A stretch of DNA of 64,000 bases from Heterostelium album PN500. Its lineage: Eukaryota > Evosea > Eumycetozoa > Acytosteliales > Acytosteliaceae. The translations under genes were made by a program, and so were the position numbers. The stretch is taken from the NCBI RefSeq assembly GCF_000004825.1, contig NW_008805065.1, forward strand, positions 1-64,000. The letters are read 5' to 3'. Within the stretch, counting starts at the first letter, position 1; every line of letters begins with the position of its first letter. The notes under the pieces are model-generated. The model was not told where the DNA came from and ran no database searches. It saw only the letters and a program-made list of their open reading frames with translations. Shown piece by piece: positions 22,901 to 33,103 of the stretch.

Positions 22901-25900
22901 CGAATGCAATATAGTGAAGTGACATGGTATCGTCGGAAACATAGTTTAGAATATCAATACCCGGTAAATCTGGTGGAGTTGGAAGTACCGATTGTTCACC
23001 GGCTGTCGCAACATTTGCGTGCGAAGTTCTCAGAGCTTTGAGATCCAAGTTGAGATCGTGAGCGTTTGGCATTGTTGCAGCAGTCACTGTTTCAATTTGT
23101 TTTGGAAGCTTTGAAATATGATTGGTAGCAATAAAATCTTTAACCTCTACTAAAATATCGTTTTGCCAGACTGGTCTATCCAATTTAATCGGTTGATCAA
23201 CGGTCAAAAACAACTCGATAGAATCGGCTCTCTTTGAAAAAGTTCCATCTGCTTTAATTGAATTATATGCCCTAACGAATCGATTGAATTGATATACTAA
23301 ATAGGGGTTTTGGAAACATACAGCCCCACCTCCACGACCACCTTGTCCATTATGTCTATTAGTGTCACCAGTGCAGAAATAATTTTCTAATTTAATTAAA
23401 AAAAATAAAAGTTAGTTCTGTTTCTAAATTGAAAATCCTGGAAAATTATTAAAGTTAACAATTGTTTACCATTTGCACTGTATGCATTAGCTCCATATGC
23501 TGGATACATTGGAAATCCAATTTTAGAATGATCTTTAAATTGTATAAATAAATTTTGTTAGTTAGAATGATCTTTAAATTGTATAAATAAATTTACAAAA
23601 ACAATATGTTTACTTACCAGTTTTACTTCCAAAATAAATATTATTGACATAACCACCACCTCCACCTACTGCAGGAGTTGCAAGACCTCTATTAAATTCA
23701 AGATGTGCAATATTTAATACCTGTTCAGTTGGTGAATATTGTACGAGACTCATTCCATACCACATTTCAACAAACATTCTTCGTTTGAAATGGTCTGCGA
23801 TTGGCATCCAAATGTCAATTCCATCATAGATTTTCGCTTTCTTTTGAATGTATGGAGAGAGTGTTGCAGGTCTCGGTAGCGCAATATCTGGATATGGACT
23901 GTTTTTATCATCAAAGCCGGTACCACTTTTCATGAAATAGACGGCATTCAAACCACCACCGATAACGGTTGCCGCTGACTTCCACCAGCATGTATTCTCA
24001 AGATTTAGTGTGTTGGCAACGATTGCGTCACAATCGGCAATTAAATCCTTTTGTGTCTTTTGAACTGGTGACGCTGCGAGTGGAACTCTAGCCGGAAATC
24101 CTTCATAGTAAGCGATAAAGTCATAGAAATATGGATATCGGTTCTGTTGATTCTGGTCGTATGTATCCATACCGGGGAATACTTTTCTATTCGAAAGGAG
24201 ATGAGCATCGTTCCTAATCAAATATTTAGCAATATCCTCCAAATGATTAAAAGAATAACAAAAGAAATGTTGACTCTTGTCTGGTTTTCCAAGGAATTTA
24301 ATGAGCTGAGCTGGATGATTATATGAAAATCCATCCGCTTGATAGGATGGAAAAGCAGGATTTGAATGTTGTACATGTATTCCATTCACTTTTCCAGTGG
24401 GATCTTCATCTTCGAATATCACGAAACCTTTGACGTGTCCATTGCCAACGGTATTAGTGAATTTTGAATTTCCACGACCACCAGCATTTGTTCTTGTATC
24501 GGGTTGATCGTTGATGAATAGATAATAATAATCTTCATATTGTTTGAAGGTAGCTTCGATCGGACTGAAATTAACTTGACCTCTGGCACCAGTGGGATCT
24601 TGAAGGTCATCCAACTTTACCAAACTCTGAGAATTAGAATCCATGTATAAATAGGAACTGCTTTTACTCAATCCAAGCTTATAGATAAACCACCAATCTA
24701 CAGGACTGTTTGTTCCTTCGCCTGAATCTGGTTCCGGTACACCAAGACATGACAGTGCATTGGAAGTGAATGTAATGGTTTCCATAGAGTCTACGGCAGC
24801 GGTAGTGGCATCAGGTTGTACATGTATCTCGACATTGTATACACCTTTGATAATAGCTGGAATATCACAGGTTATTTTGGTATCGTCATTGACAATCGCT
24901 ATGTTCACACATGCCTGAGTACCGACATCGACAGCAATCAAACCAGCGTTAATACCAAATCCATTTCCTGTCAAGGTGAGAGTGTAACCTCTCTTTTCCG
25001 ATCCTTGCTTCGGAACGATTTCATTAATCGATGGACCAATAAACTCTATTTCATGTAATGTTGAAAATTCATGTTCTATACCTTCATGATCTTTCACATA
25101 CAGAATTACATAATAAAGTCCAGGAGTATATGGTGGAATTGTACATGTTATTTGATCGGGTTGAATAGTACATCCAGTCAAATCCATTTCCTTTTCATCG
25201 AATTTAATTGCTGTTACAGTTTGGAGATTTGTTCCATCGATAATAAGATCACCACCACCTTTTGGTGGATTGGTGGTTTGTGACATATCGGTAATAGCTG
25301 GTTCACTATAGGTAAAGGTCAGAGTTGATTTATAATCCATCTTTCTAATTGCGAATGTAATTTCTTTGGCACCAACAGAATCTCCAGCCGGTACGAAACA
25401 TGTGAATTGATTTGCATTGATCTGGAGTAGTCTCTGACATTGTTTATTATCGACAAACACTTGTATTTCCTTACGAAGTACAAGTACCGACAAACCAATT
25501 GGAAAATTAGTACATGTCAAAGTGACGAGAGAAGAAGAGTGTAAGAAACCATTATCTTTGGAAATGGCGGTGATCGATGGTACAATAGTTTCCAATAGCA
25601 CAGGATTACTATCTCCACCATTCGATTTGACAACCAATGTTCTATCACCAACCGGATGCTTACTGGAATCGAAATTAATATATAGAGTGGCGGAAGTTGA
25701 TAGTGGTGTAGTTAAATACTGTATTCCATCGACAAAAACGTTGGTTTCTCTGTGGAATCCACTTCCTTTAACCTCGATCAACCATACACCTTGATTCAAT
25801 ACCTTATCGGGATTGATATTATCGATCTTTGGTTCATAGTAATTGAAAAACGATAAAGACGTATAGATACCACCACCAATGTTTGCTTTGATTTGATAGG

Positions 25901-27273
25901 ACGATCCCAATGGATTACTCATATCGAAAGCAGCTGTTTTACAAACAAACGAACTAGCTTGTAATGTAGTTGGATCTACTGTACATACGGAACCACCGAT
26001 ATCAACTGTAACAACATCCATTAAATGTTTACCAGTTACAGTAATATCAGTTCCACCTACATTTATACCAATATCTGGTAATGATCCGAAAATTTCTGGA
26101 TCTATAAGAGTATATATCAGTTAGTTTTGTTTTGTTTTGTTATGGAATATTTATAAACAAACTTACGATATAATCCAAATTTCTTATCACAGAAAGCAGG
26201 TTGTTTATCTATTGAGATGATTACATCTTGGAATTCTACCAATCCGGCACCAAGGTCGAATATAGTGGTATCACAACTGAGTGCACCGGTTAGTTTGTCG
26301 ACTTGAACATTGGAGCATGGTTGTCCACCTACGGTGATGGTTGAGAGCGATGCACCGTAGATATCGTGGAAATCAGTTCCTTCAATAACGATGTTATGAG
26401 AGAGTCCTGCAACACCGTGATCTGGTCGAATCGATGTAACTACCGGAGCGACATAACTAAATGGATTTGGTGCAATCATTTCCAATTTCGTATAGGTTCT
26501 GACCCTGAGTAGATAATCTCCTGTTTCCATTGGGTCGATATCGGGTATCACCGCTTGAATCTCTGTTGCCTTTACAATGTTGACTTTCAGTGTGATTACA
26601 GTGGCATCACGAACCAATTCCACAACGGGAGGTGTATCATATTGATTGACAATAAAATGTTCACCTTCAATTCTCAATATTCTTGCATTGGCATTTGGAT
26701 AATAGCTATTTGGTGAAAATGATTTAATTGATGGTTCTAATAATATATATTAAAAATTAATAAAATTATATTAGTTAATTTTTATTTGTTGTAGTAAAAG
26801 TAACATTTAATTATATTTACTACTTACCAACATATGTAAATACACCAGTAAAGAAAGGTGGTTTTGAAGGGTCAAAGAAGATTTTAAAGGTGTTTGAATC
26901 GGTATCTAATTTACGTTTACGAGAAGAGGTATCATAGTTTGGTCTTGGAACCTCAAAGGCGTAACCGTCGTCCAGTTCGTACAAAAATTTAAAAGGAGTA
27001 ATACCTGCACTATTTTCAATTTGTAAAATTGGGACACTAAATGGTGGTGCTGGAAAATCATTGCCTCTAATAATGAATCTGGTGAGGTAGTCAGTCAAGT
27101 TAGTGAAAAGTATGTTTAAACAATATAGCTATTATCTATTCTTAAGATAATACATACAAATTACCACCAGTTGCGAAACCTACAAGTTGACTATCAACGT
27201 ATATTGCACTCACTTGTGAAAATAAACTAAAAATAATAAATAGATTTACAACATTATAAGAAGATATTATCAT
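19933..27273 (-). CDS. Secreted IPT/TIG-repeat protein with an embedded DNase II domain
   Basis: Predicted exons: 27273-27158, 27066-26828, 26736-26167, 26101-23618, 23532-23470, 23386-22413, 22342-22251 and 22183-19933, about 2262 residues, in frame throughout. A signal peptide opens the protein (hydrophobic NLFIIFSLFSQVSA). Residues up to about 755 contain successive IPT/TIG domains (for example VTSIRPDHG, INEIVPKQGSEKRGYTLTL). Residues about 758-1198 match DNase II: VDWWFIYKLG, YLYMDSNS, first catalytic HxK in GHVKG, second HxK in DHSK, then FCTGDTNR and GGRGGGAVCFQ. An unassigned region follows, then more TIG domains (about 1835-2262). No transmembrane tail is seen, so it is probably secreted. 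DNase II is an acid endonuclease working without divalent metal. The exon 1/2 junction is the weakest: coding-like sequence upstream of 27066 (LTDYLTRF) may also be exonic. Confidence 0.9.
23523..23595. repeat. Tandem duplication across a 3' splice site
   Basis: Two 34-bp copies (23523-23556 and 23562-23595, period 39 bp), almost identical, inside the DNase II/TIG gene. Each contains the minus-strand acceptor TTTAAAG followed by ATCATTCTAA. Only the copy next to the exon at 23532 keeps the frame; use of the other acceptor meets a TAA after a few codons. Confidence 0.8.
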
Positions 27274-27622
27274 CTTTATAATATTTGTTGTTAAAAAAGA
27301 TGAAAACTATTAAAATAAAATATTGATGATGACATTTTTATAGAAAGAGAAGTCGCGAACGACAACTATTAAAAAGAAATTCGATAATTTCGTGTATCGG
27401 CACAATATGATTTTGATTGGGTGACGGGTTGATTTTGGAATCTATCATTAAATTTATGTTGAGGATATTTTTTCAGAATATTTATAAATAAATTATTAGT
27501 TTTCTTATAAAATAGCAATTAAATTGAATTTAAAATTATTAATAATTTGATTTAGAAATGAATTGATTATTTTTTTTAAATATAATATTAATTTTTTCCA
27601 AAGACAAAAAAGAATCATCATC

Positions 27623-27694
27623 TCCCCTTTGGTCTAGTGGTGAGGATTTTCGCCTGTCACGCGAAAGGCCCGGGTTCAATTCCCGGAAGGGGAG
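27623..27694 (+). tRNA. tRNA-Asp (GUC)
   Basis: 72 bases that fold as a complete cloverleaf. The acceptor stem TCCCCTT pairs with AAGGGGA and is followed by discriminator G. The D-arm carries GGTCTAGTGG (A box). The anticodon stem TTCGC/GCGAA encloses loop CTGTCAC with anticodon GTC. The T-arm CCCGGGTTCAATTCCCGG contains the B box. No intron. Dictyostelid tRNA genes serve as landing sites for retrotransposons, and the next 1.5 kb downstream holds retrotransposon ends. Confidence 0.97.
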
Positions 27695-27774
27695 AAAAAT
27701 TTATTTAAAATTTGTCCGCATGCGAATCGTTGACCACTTATGTAATGTAAGAAGGTTTATCTGTCGAACAGATC

Positions 27775-28527
27775 ATAATTAGTTAACTTACACAACCTTA
27801 TCAACCATCACCACAAACCAGTACTTACATCAGGTCAATTCCAACTATCTCTTCCCCCCACTAAAATAGACTTTACATCAACCCGAAACATCTTCTACTA
27901 CATTAACTCCATCAAACACCACAGAGGTAGAAACACAGTATTCAGATTCTTCTCAAGATCACTTCCTGGTATGGCATACATCAAACAAGATAGTTGTAAA
28001 CTATGTTCAGCAAATGACTTTGACCCACACACACATTATTTCTTTAATTGTCGAGTCATCCTAAACAAATTCAACCTCAAACACATCAGACAACATCTAC
28101 AAATTGCCAACTACGAAGACGAATGGTCACTGGAAAAATCTACTACTCACTTCTACCTCTGCGATGAATCATCAGACCTAACAGCGATCATCTACCACAA
28201 CATTTGGAAACATGTCAGTTCAATTCTATTCAGTCAAGATGACAAAATACTCGATTTCTCCAACCAATCTATTATATCCGACTTCGATATCCACAGAAAC
28301 ATTCTAAAATTAATAAACAACACTCCAACACCAGCCAACTAATCAAGTAAATGAAATTAACTCTCTTCCCAACCTGCCAACTAATTAATTAAATCAACCA
28401 ACAACTAAAAAGAAAAAAAATAGACTACGAAAAAAACTTGATGGTAAATCCATCCTTTTAATACAACTTTTAATAAAACATGTATACCACTTTAGTTATT
28501 ATAAAAAAAAAAATAATTAGTTAACTT
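27775..28527 (+). mobile_element. 5'-truncated non-LTR retrotransposon copy with target-site duplication
   Basis: A 3'-end fragment of a TRE/L1-like element. From about 27790 to 28342 one frame is open and encodes the C-terminus of an ORF2-type reverse transcriptase polyprotein, including RFFSRSLPGMAYIK and the zinc-knuckle CKLCSANDFDPHTHYFFNC (C-x2-C...H...C), as in RT-associated zinc-binding domains. About 160 bp of A-rich 3' sequence ends in an A tract at 28501-28513. A 15-bp direct repeat, ATAATTAGTTAACTT, flanks the element (27775-27789 and 28513-28527), which is a target-site duplication. The insertion starts about 80 bp downstream of tRNA-Asp, the side used by TRE3-type elements. No RT or endonuclease domain remains. 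Confidence 0.8.
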
Positions 28528-29152
28528 CCCTTTTGGCATAGCGGGAAAACCCATTGGTTACATGTAAGAAGGTTCATCCTAAGCGCACTGGTCATGTCTG
28601 TGAGTTCTGTGGTGACACCTTCACTGAACTCTGCAACCCACATGAGCATTTCTTCTTTAAATGCAGGAATGTAGTTTCACAGCAGTTCCTTTCCTTTATC
28701 AAACATATATACCAGAAGTACTGTAACTATAGACTTCGCAATTGGAAGCACTGGTGCATCAAGTTCGACGGTCCTATTCGTACTACTGTCCACTTCACCC
28801 ACCTTACTGCTGCTATCGTACATTCGTTATGGCAGGCGCTGTCCTGTGAAATGTTTGGTGATGGCACCCATTACAAGCTGGAAAATACCGTGAAGAGAGC
28901 AGTCACCCATTACACCAAATTAATCGATGCCAATTACCACAAGCTTAACTTCACAATCGCTAATTCTATCTCCCAAGGAATCACTGTCGACTGCTCTACA
29001 ATAACACGTAAATTTAAATCTGATTGGAATCTAAATCCTTCCAACTACGTGCCACCACTTTATACTGTTGTTCATCAACACTCAACTACTGTTAGATCTA
29101 TTCTATCCTAATACTACTAAACTTATTAATTAATAATAAAAAAAAAAATAGA
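28528..29152 (+). mobile_element. Second 5'-truncated non-LTR retrotransposon end
   Basis: From about 28542 to 29111 a single frame encodes a second ORF2 C-terminus: KRTGHVCEFCGD, then HEHFFFKC (the same C-x2-C...H...C knuckle), THLTAAIVHSLWQALSCEMF and a basic tail. It differs strongly in sequence and base use from the copy just upstream, so it is a different subfamily. An A tract at about 29140-29150 marks the 3' end. The first copy appears to have inserted at or inside the 5' edge of this one. No ATG start and no catalytic domain, so it is inactive. Confidence 0.7.
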
Positions 29153-29421
29153 TCAATCATCATTTAAATTTCCAGATATGTTAAGAGTCAATTAAAGCCA
29201 GTGAGAAAAATAAAAAAAAAATGACATAGCGAACCACTAACTGTTCACCCATTTTTTTTTTTTCATGACAAAAAACTATTTTTGCTGTGTCCCGTCAGGC
29301 TTCTGAATGTCCATCTTCATTATCACCAATATGATATCGATATTTAAATGTATATGATAATATTAACTTTAATATAATATGTTAAAAATCATTTAAAACA
29401 CCTAAAGTAAAATTAACTAAC
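29153..29421. other. Non-coding spacer
   Basis: A/T-rich sequence with a long T run near 29253. It contains one copy (29381-29403) of a 23-bp sequence also found at 40290-40312. Confidence 0.5.
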
Positions 29422-29572
29422 AAACAAGTCGATGGTTTTTTATTTTTTAACATTGGCATCGGTGGTGTATGTACAAAACACTAGAGTAAATCACATTAAA
29501 CAAGTCGATGGTTTTTTTATTCTTTAATTGGCATCGGTGGTGGATGTACAAAACGCCAGAGTAAATCACATT
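29422..29572. repeat. Imperfect tandem repeat, two ~76-bp copies
   Basis: Copy 1 (29422-29497) and copy 2 (29498-about 29572) both begin AAACAAGTCGATGG and share GGCATCGGTGGTG, ATGTACAAAAC and AGAGTAAATCACATT, with a few substitutions and small indels. No coding sense is evident. Confidence 0.8.
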
Positions 29573-29624
29573 CATCTTCTATGGATTCGTATGGATCTTC
29601 TGAGATAGTTACCAATTTCTAGCT

Positions 29625-29885
29625 CTTAATTTTGCTAAGGATTCTTATTGTCCAACATCGGCATGCTATGACAACAAAGATCACATCTATTTAGTCAAAG
29701 GTGTTGATAATAAAAGAATAGACCAATTCAATATTAAATCTATCTGATTGATCGATTGTTTTGGTTTTCACTGAGAATCTATACCAAATATTAAAAGTTC
29801 TATAGCTGTTTGAACCACCGAATATATAGATATATTCACCATTGATCCAAATGTTGTGCCTAGGCATCTCTACTCTTTCTATCAT
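29625..29885. pseudogene. Kelch-type gene relics in opposite orientations
   Basis: Plus-strand 29625-29747 reads PTSACYDNKDHIYLVKG and NKRIDQFNIKS before a stop. Minus-strand 29885-about 29735 reads HNIWINGEYIYIFGGSN, then WYRFSVKTKTID. Both look like blades of the B-box/kelch family (compare SIYTFGGDDF and RFSIKSKSID in the gene at 4415-6540). Neither has a start or a full domain. The head-to-head arrangement suggests a rearranged dead copy. Confidence 0.55.
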
Positions 29886-30185
29886 TCAATTACTTCTGGT
29901 TTACTGGGTGTACTAAAATCAATCAATGTTATTCTAGAACGGAGAAGAATGAAGCTGAACAATATATATACTGCAAAATAAACATTTTAAAAAAATAATA
30001 AAAATAATAAAAATATATCTCTTTTGTGCTGACTTCAATGTGTAAAAAACAAACCTATAAAATGAAATAACACATTTTATATTTTTATTTACAATCGATG
30101 TGGAATGATTCCATTGAATTATTTAGTAGTGATGTTGATATTATTTTATTATTATTATCAACATAGTTTAGAATGAGTACATTTC

Positions 30186-30405
30186 TTATGATTTAAAAGA
30201 AGGGATACCTTTGAATGGTATTGCAGTACCTCTATATAAATTGGGAGGTTGTCTGGTGCCACCACCAGCATACAAACTGTTAATGTTGGGTCCTTGGGGT
30301 GTTGGTCTTCCTGTGTTTCCTATTGAATCAAAAAAATAAAAATAAATATAATTATAAGTCTAAAATACCTATTAATATTATTTATATATAATACAAACTT
30401 GACAT
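30186..30405 (-). CDS. Small conserved-looking protein, 46 residues, unknown
   Basis: A two-exon gene too short for routine ORF calling. Exon 1 (30405-30399) is only ATG TCA A; a 79-bp intron (30398-30320) ends in CAATAG; exon 2 (30319-30186) completes 46 residues: Arg/Pro/Gly-rich with NTGRPTPQGPN, NSLYAGGGTRQPP and GIPSFKS. There is no signal peptide, transmembrane segment or cysteine. Codon use looks coding and the frame crosses clean splice signals. I do not recognise the family. Confidence 0.55.
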
Positions 30406-30814
30406 TATTATTTCTTAGAGTTTTTATTATTATTATAAATAAAAACAAATCTTTTCTAGATTGGATTAAAATGAAATCTTAAAAAGAAAATTAATTTAAA
30501 AAAAAAATATCTGGATAAAATGTTTAAAATAAGTTGTAAAAAAAAAAATATCTTTCACCATGATTTTTGTTGATCTACACAAAAAGGTTTTTTTTGCTAA
30601 AATTTAATGTATCTTATCGGCATTATAATGATGACTTTTTACTTTCAAAACATTAAAGTGGTAATTGATTTTAAATTATTGTTTTTTTTTTTTTTTTAAG
30701 ATAATGATCATCTTCCGAATGAATATCAAGATTTTTCTTTTGCAAAAGAAATTAAGCCTGGTGATAGATAAAATGTATTTATGATATTTTTTTACTAGCA
30801 CAAAAGTTAAATAT
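30406..30814. other. Non-coding spacer
   Basis: A/T-rich region between the small gene and the 3' end of the F-box/FNIP-like gene. Contains A and T homopolymers (for example 30681-30698) and no supportable gene. Confidence 0.4.
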
Positions 30815-32504
30815 TTATTTAATATTTAAAATTTTTGATTGTTCTATTATTCCTGCAACCAATTGAAATCGTTTACTGTTTCCATATAACAAGAAATGTT
30901 TGCTATCCAATCTTCTGAGTGTACAGTTATAGCCTTTAGATGTAAGTTGGATGGTGGTGATAGTTGTTGTTAGGTTTTCAATTTTGTTGAGTTTTAGGAA
31001 TTTTTTTGGAATGGAAATCGACTTGAGTAAAGCCGGTAAGAATTCGCCTGGAACTTGAAATTCAAAGCAAGGTATATGTAGTCGCTCTACGGTCTGCGGA
31101 ATTGACTCGATGTTATTCTTTGTTGAATGAATCACCAGTTCTCTACAACTAGGAATCATACCTGGCAGTATGATATTCTCACCGTAACCCAAATGTAAAT
31201 AGTCAAGAAAACTGGTGGCGCTACTACTACCACTACCACTACCACTACCGACTTGGTCAGTACCACCGGTGGTGCTGCAATACTTGAAAAGTTGGTTACC
31301 AACCAAGTCAGGATCGAAATTGAAAACCGGTAGTAGCAATCGTTGTATACTGCTTGGAAGCCGGCCTAGTGGATCGAGCGTGTAGACTTCCTCGAGATCG
31401 AGAGTCACCAGCTGGTGCAGCTCGCTAAAGACATCCTCTTCGAACCGAGTGTTTCCAACGATCTTCAAATGGGAGAGTCCGCTCGGTAGCATTCCTTTGC
31501 GAAAATGAAAACTATCGATGGGATATAGATTCAATTCGCTGATCCGCGGCGGAATATCGCCAGGCTGCAGGGTGTCGCTATTCGAGATCTGTAGACACAT
31601 CGATTCGAGAGTCGCCGGCAACCTATCTCCTCTGAGCAGCTTTAGTAGCTTCAGCGGTATGCTCAGTGATTGTAGAGCGCCTGGCAACTGAATCGCCGGT
31701 GATATAACATTGTTGCCAAACTTGTCGACTTGGATGAACGCTCGTAGCTCCTTGAGATTCGGCGGTAGTGTCTCCATGTTGAAGCGATGGTGATAGTCCT
31801 CCAGCAGAGTAAGTCGTTCGAGTCGGCGTGGCAACAAGCCGGTATCTATCGGTTCGTTCAGTGTACACAAATAGGAGAGACTCTCAAGAGTATCCGGCAG
31901 TTTCGATATATCGAGCTGGTGATCTGTGGTGATTCTCTTGATGTTTGGTGGAAGTCTGTCAAACTTGAAATCCACTCTGTTATTGAAATTCAAAGAAACA
32001 ACATTGGAGTTTGCCAATCTATCTCTAAAATTCCAATCTAAACTGATATCACCCAATCCATCATGAAATATTATCTGTGTTACAGATTCAGGTATTTCGT
32101 ATTGATCTAGAGGATAACATAACAAACAAACAAACGATTAATAATCGTTTGTACTTTAGTATGTGAATGTTGTTTCTCTTACCCAGATTAAATATATAAT
32201 CAATAGAATCGAATTGATAATGTTTAGCATAGTAGTTTGGTGCAAAGAATAGAGAACACTGCGTTTTAAGTTCTAACGATTGTTTGAGTTGTGATTTATA
32301 GGAGTTCAAATGAAATTGAGGATACTCTTTATCGATTCTATTGGAGTTACTTTGCGAGAGATTCGCACACTCCAATAAAAGATATTTATCTTTTTGTAGA
32401 TAGAAACGCTTACAAGTTAAACTAAAACATATTTTATCGATATTGTGATTTAAGAATCTAATGATATTTGATAATAACAAATGTGATAAATTAACAAATC
32501 TATG

Positions 32505-32557
<53 letters not shown>

Positions 32558-32603
32558 TACTATTACTACTATTATTAATATAATTTGAATGTTTATCTGT
32601 CAT
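30815..32603 (-). CDS. F-box/FNIP-like LRR protein
   Basis: An intact relative of the broken gene at 1234-2832. Exon 1 (32603-32183) encodes a poly-Asn stretch, from the ATT/AAT repeat at about 32512-32555, followed by an F-box-like VNLSHLLLSNIIRFLNH and FSLTCKRFY. A 76-bp intron leads to exon 2 (32106-30815). It has repeats of the LP-x-x-L-x-x-L-x-L type: RLPPNIKRI, KLPDTLESLS, LLPRRLERLTL, TLPPNLKEL, DIPPRISELNLY, MLPSGLSHLKI, RLPSSIQRLLL. A Gly/Ser insert sits between repeats. 570 residues in total. Likely a substrate adaptor of an SCF-type ubiquitin ligase, by analogy with the family architecture; no partner is visible from sequence. Confidence 0.85.
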
Positions 32604-32895
32604 CTGATAAAATAGGAATCACATGATTGTTAATAATATATGATCGTGCTGCTTATAATACCATATGAATTCAAATTTTTATTTTTATTTTTATTTTTAT
32701 TTTTTTTTTTTTTTTAAATCTTGTATTTAACAACAGCAATTCTCATTGAACAAAAATAGAATCACATTGGATTTGATTGTTTGTAAAGATATTTTATTAA
32801 TAAACAAAAAAATAATTAATAAAATGATACAGATAGAAAAAAATATATTTAGATTTTAATAAAGTATTTCAAATTATTATTATAATTATATGATG

Positions 32896-33000
32896 ACGGT
32901 GACGACAAACCCATAGAAGTACTTCCATAGTTGAAACAAAACAATATTAAATTCATAACCGACGCTGACTCTTCTTAACATCCAGAGGATGTGTCGCAAT
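32896..33000 (+). pseudogene. Relic of the F-box-like family gene at 37820-38923
   Basis: Bases about 32915-32967 closely resemble the 3' part of the gene at 37820-38923 (around 38808-38860): the shared order is ACTTCCAT, GTTGAAACAA, ACAATATT, TTCATAAC. Translated, EVLP, a stop, LKQNNIKFITD parallels ELLPLLKQYNIEFITD. A stop and downstream decay show it is dead. It sits on the far side of the intervening genes, so the family has duplicated locally. Confidence 0.55.
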
Positions 33001-33103
33001 TCATCTCAAATTGAGGAACTATACAAACTATCACAAACCTTAATTAAAAATAATAAAATAAAGTCAATATACTTTACAATTTATATTATTACTTAATTCT
33101 TTA

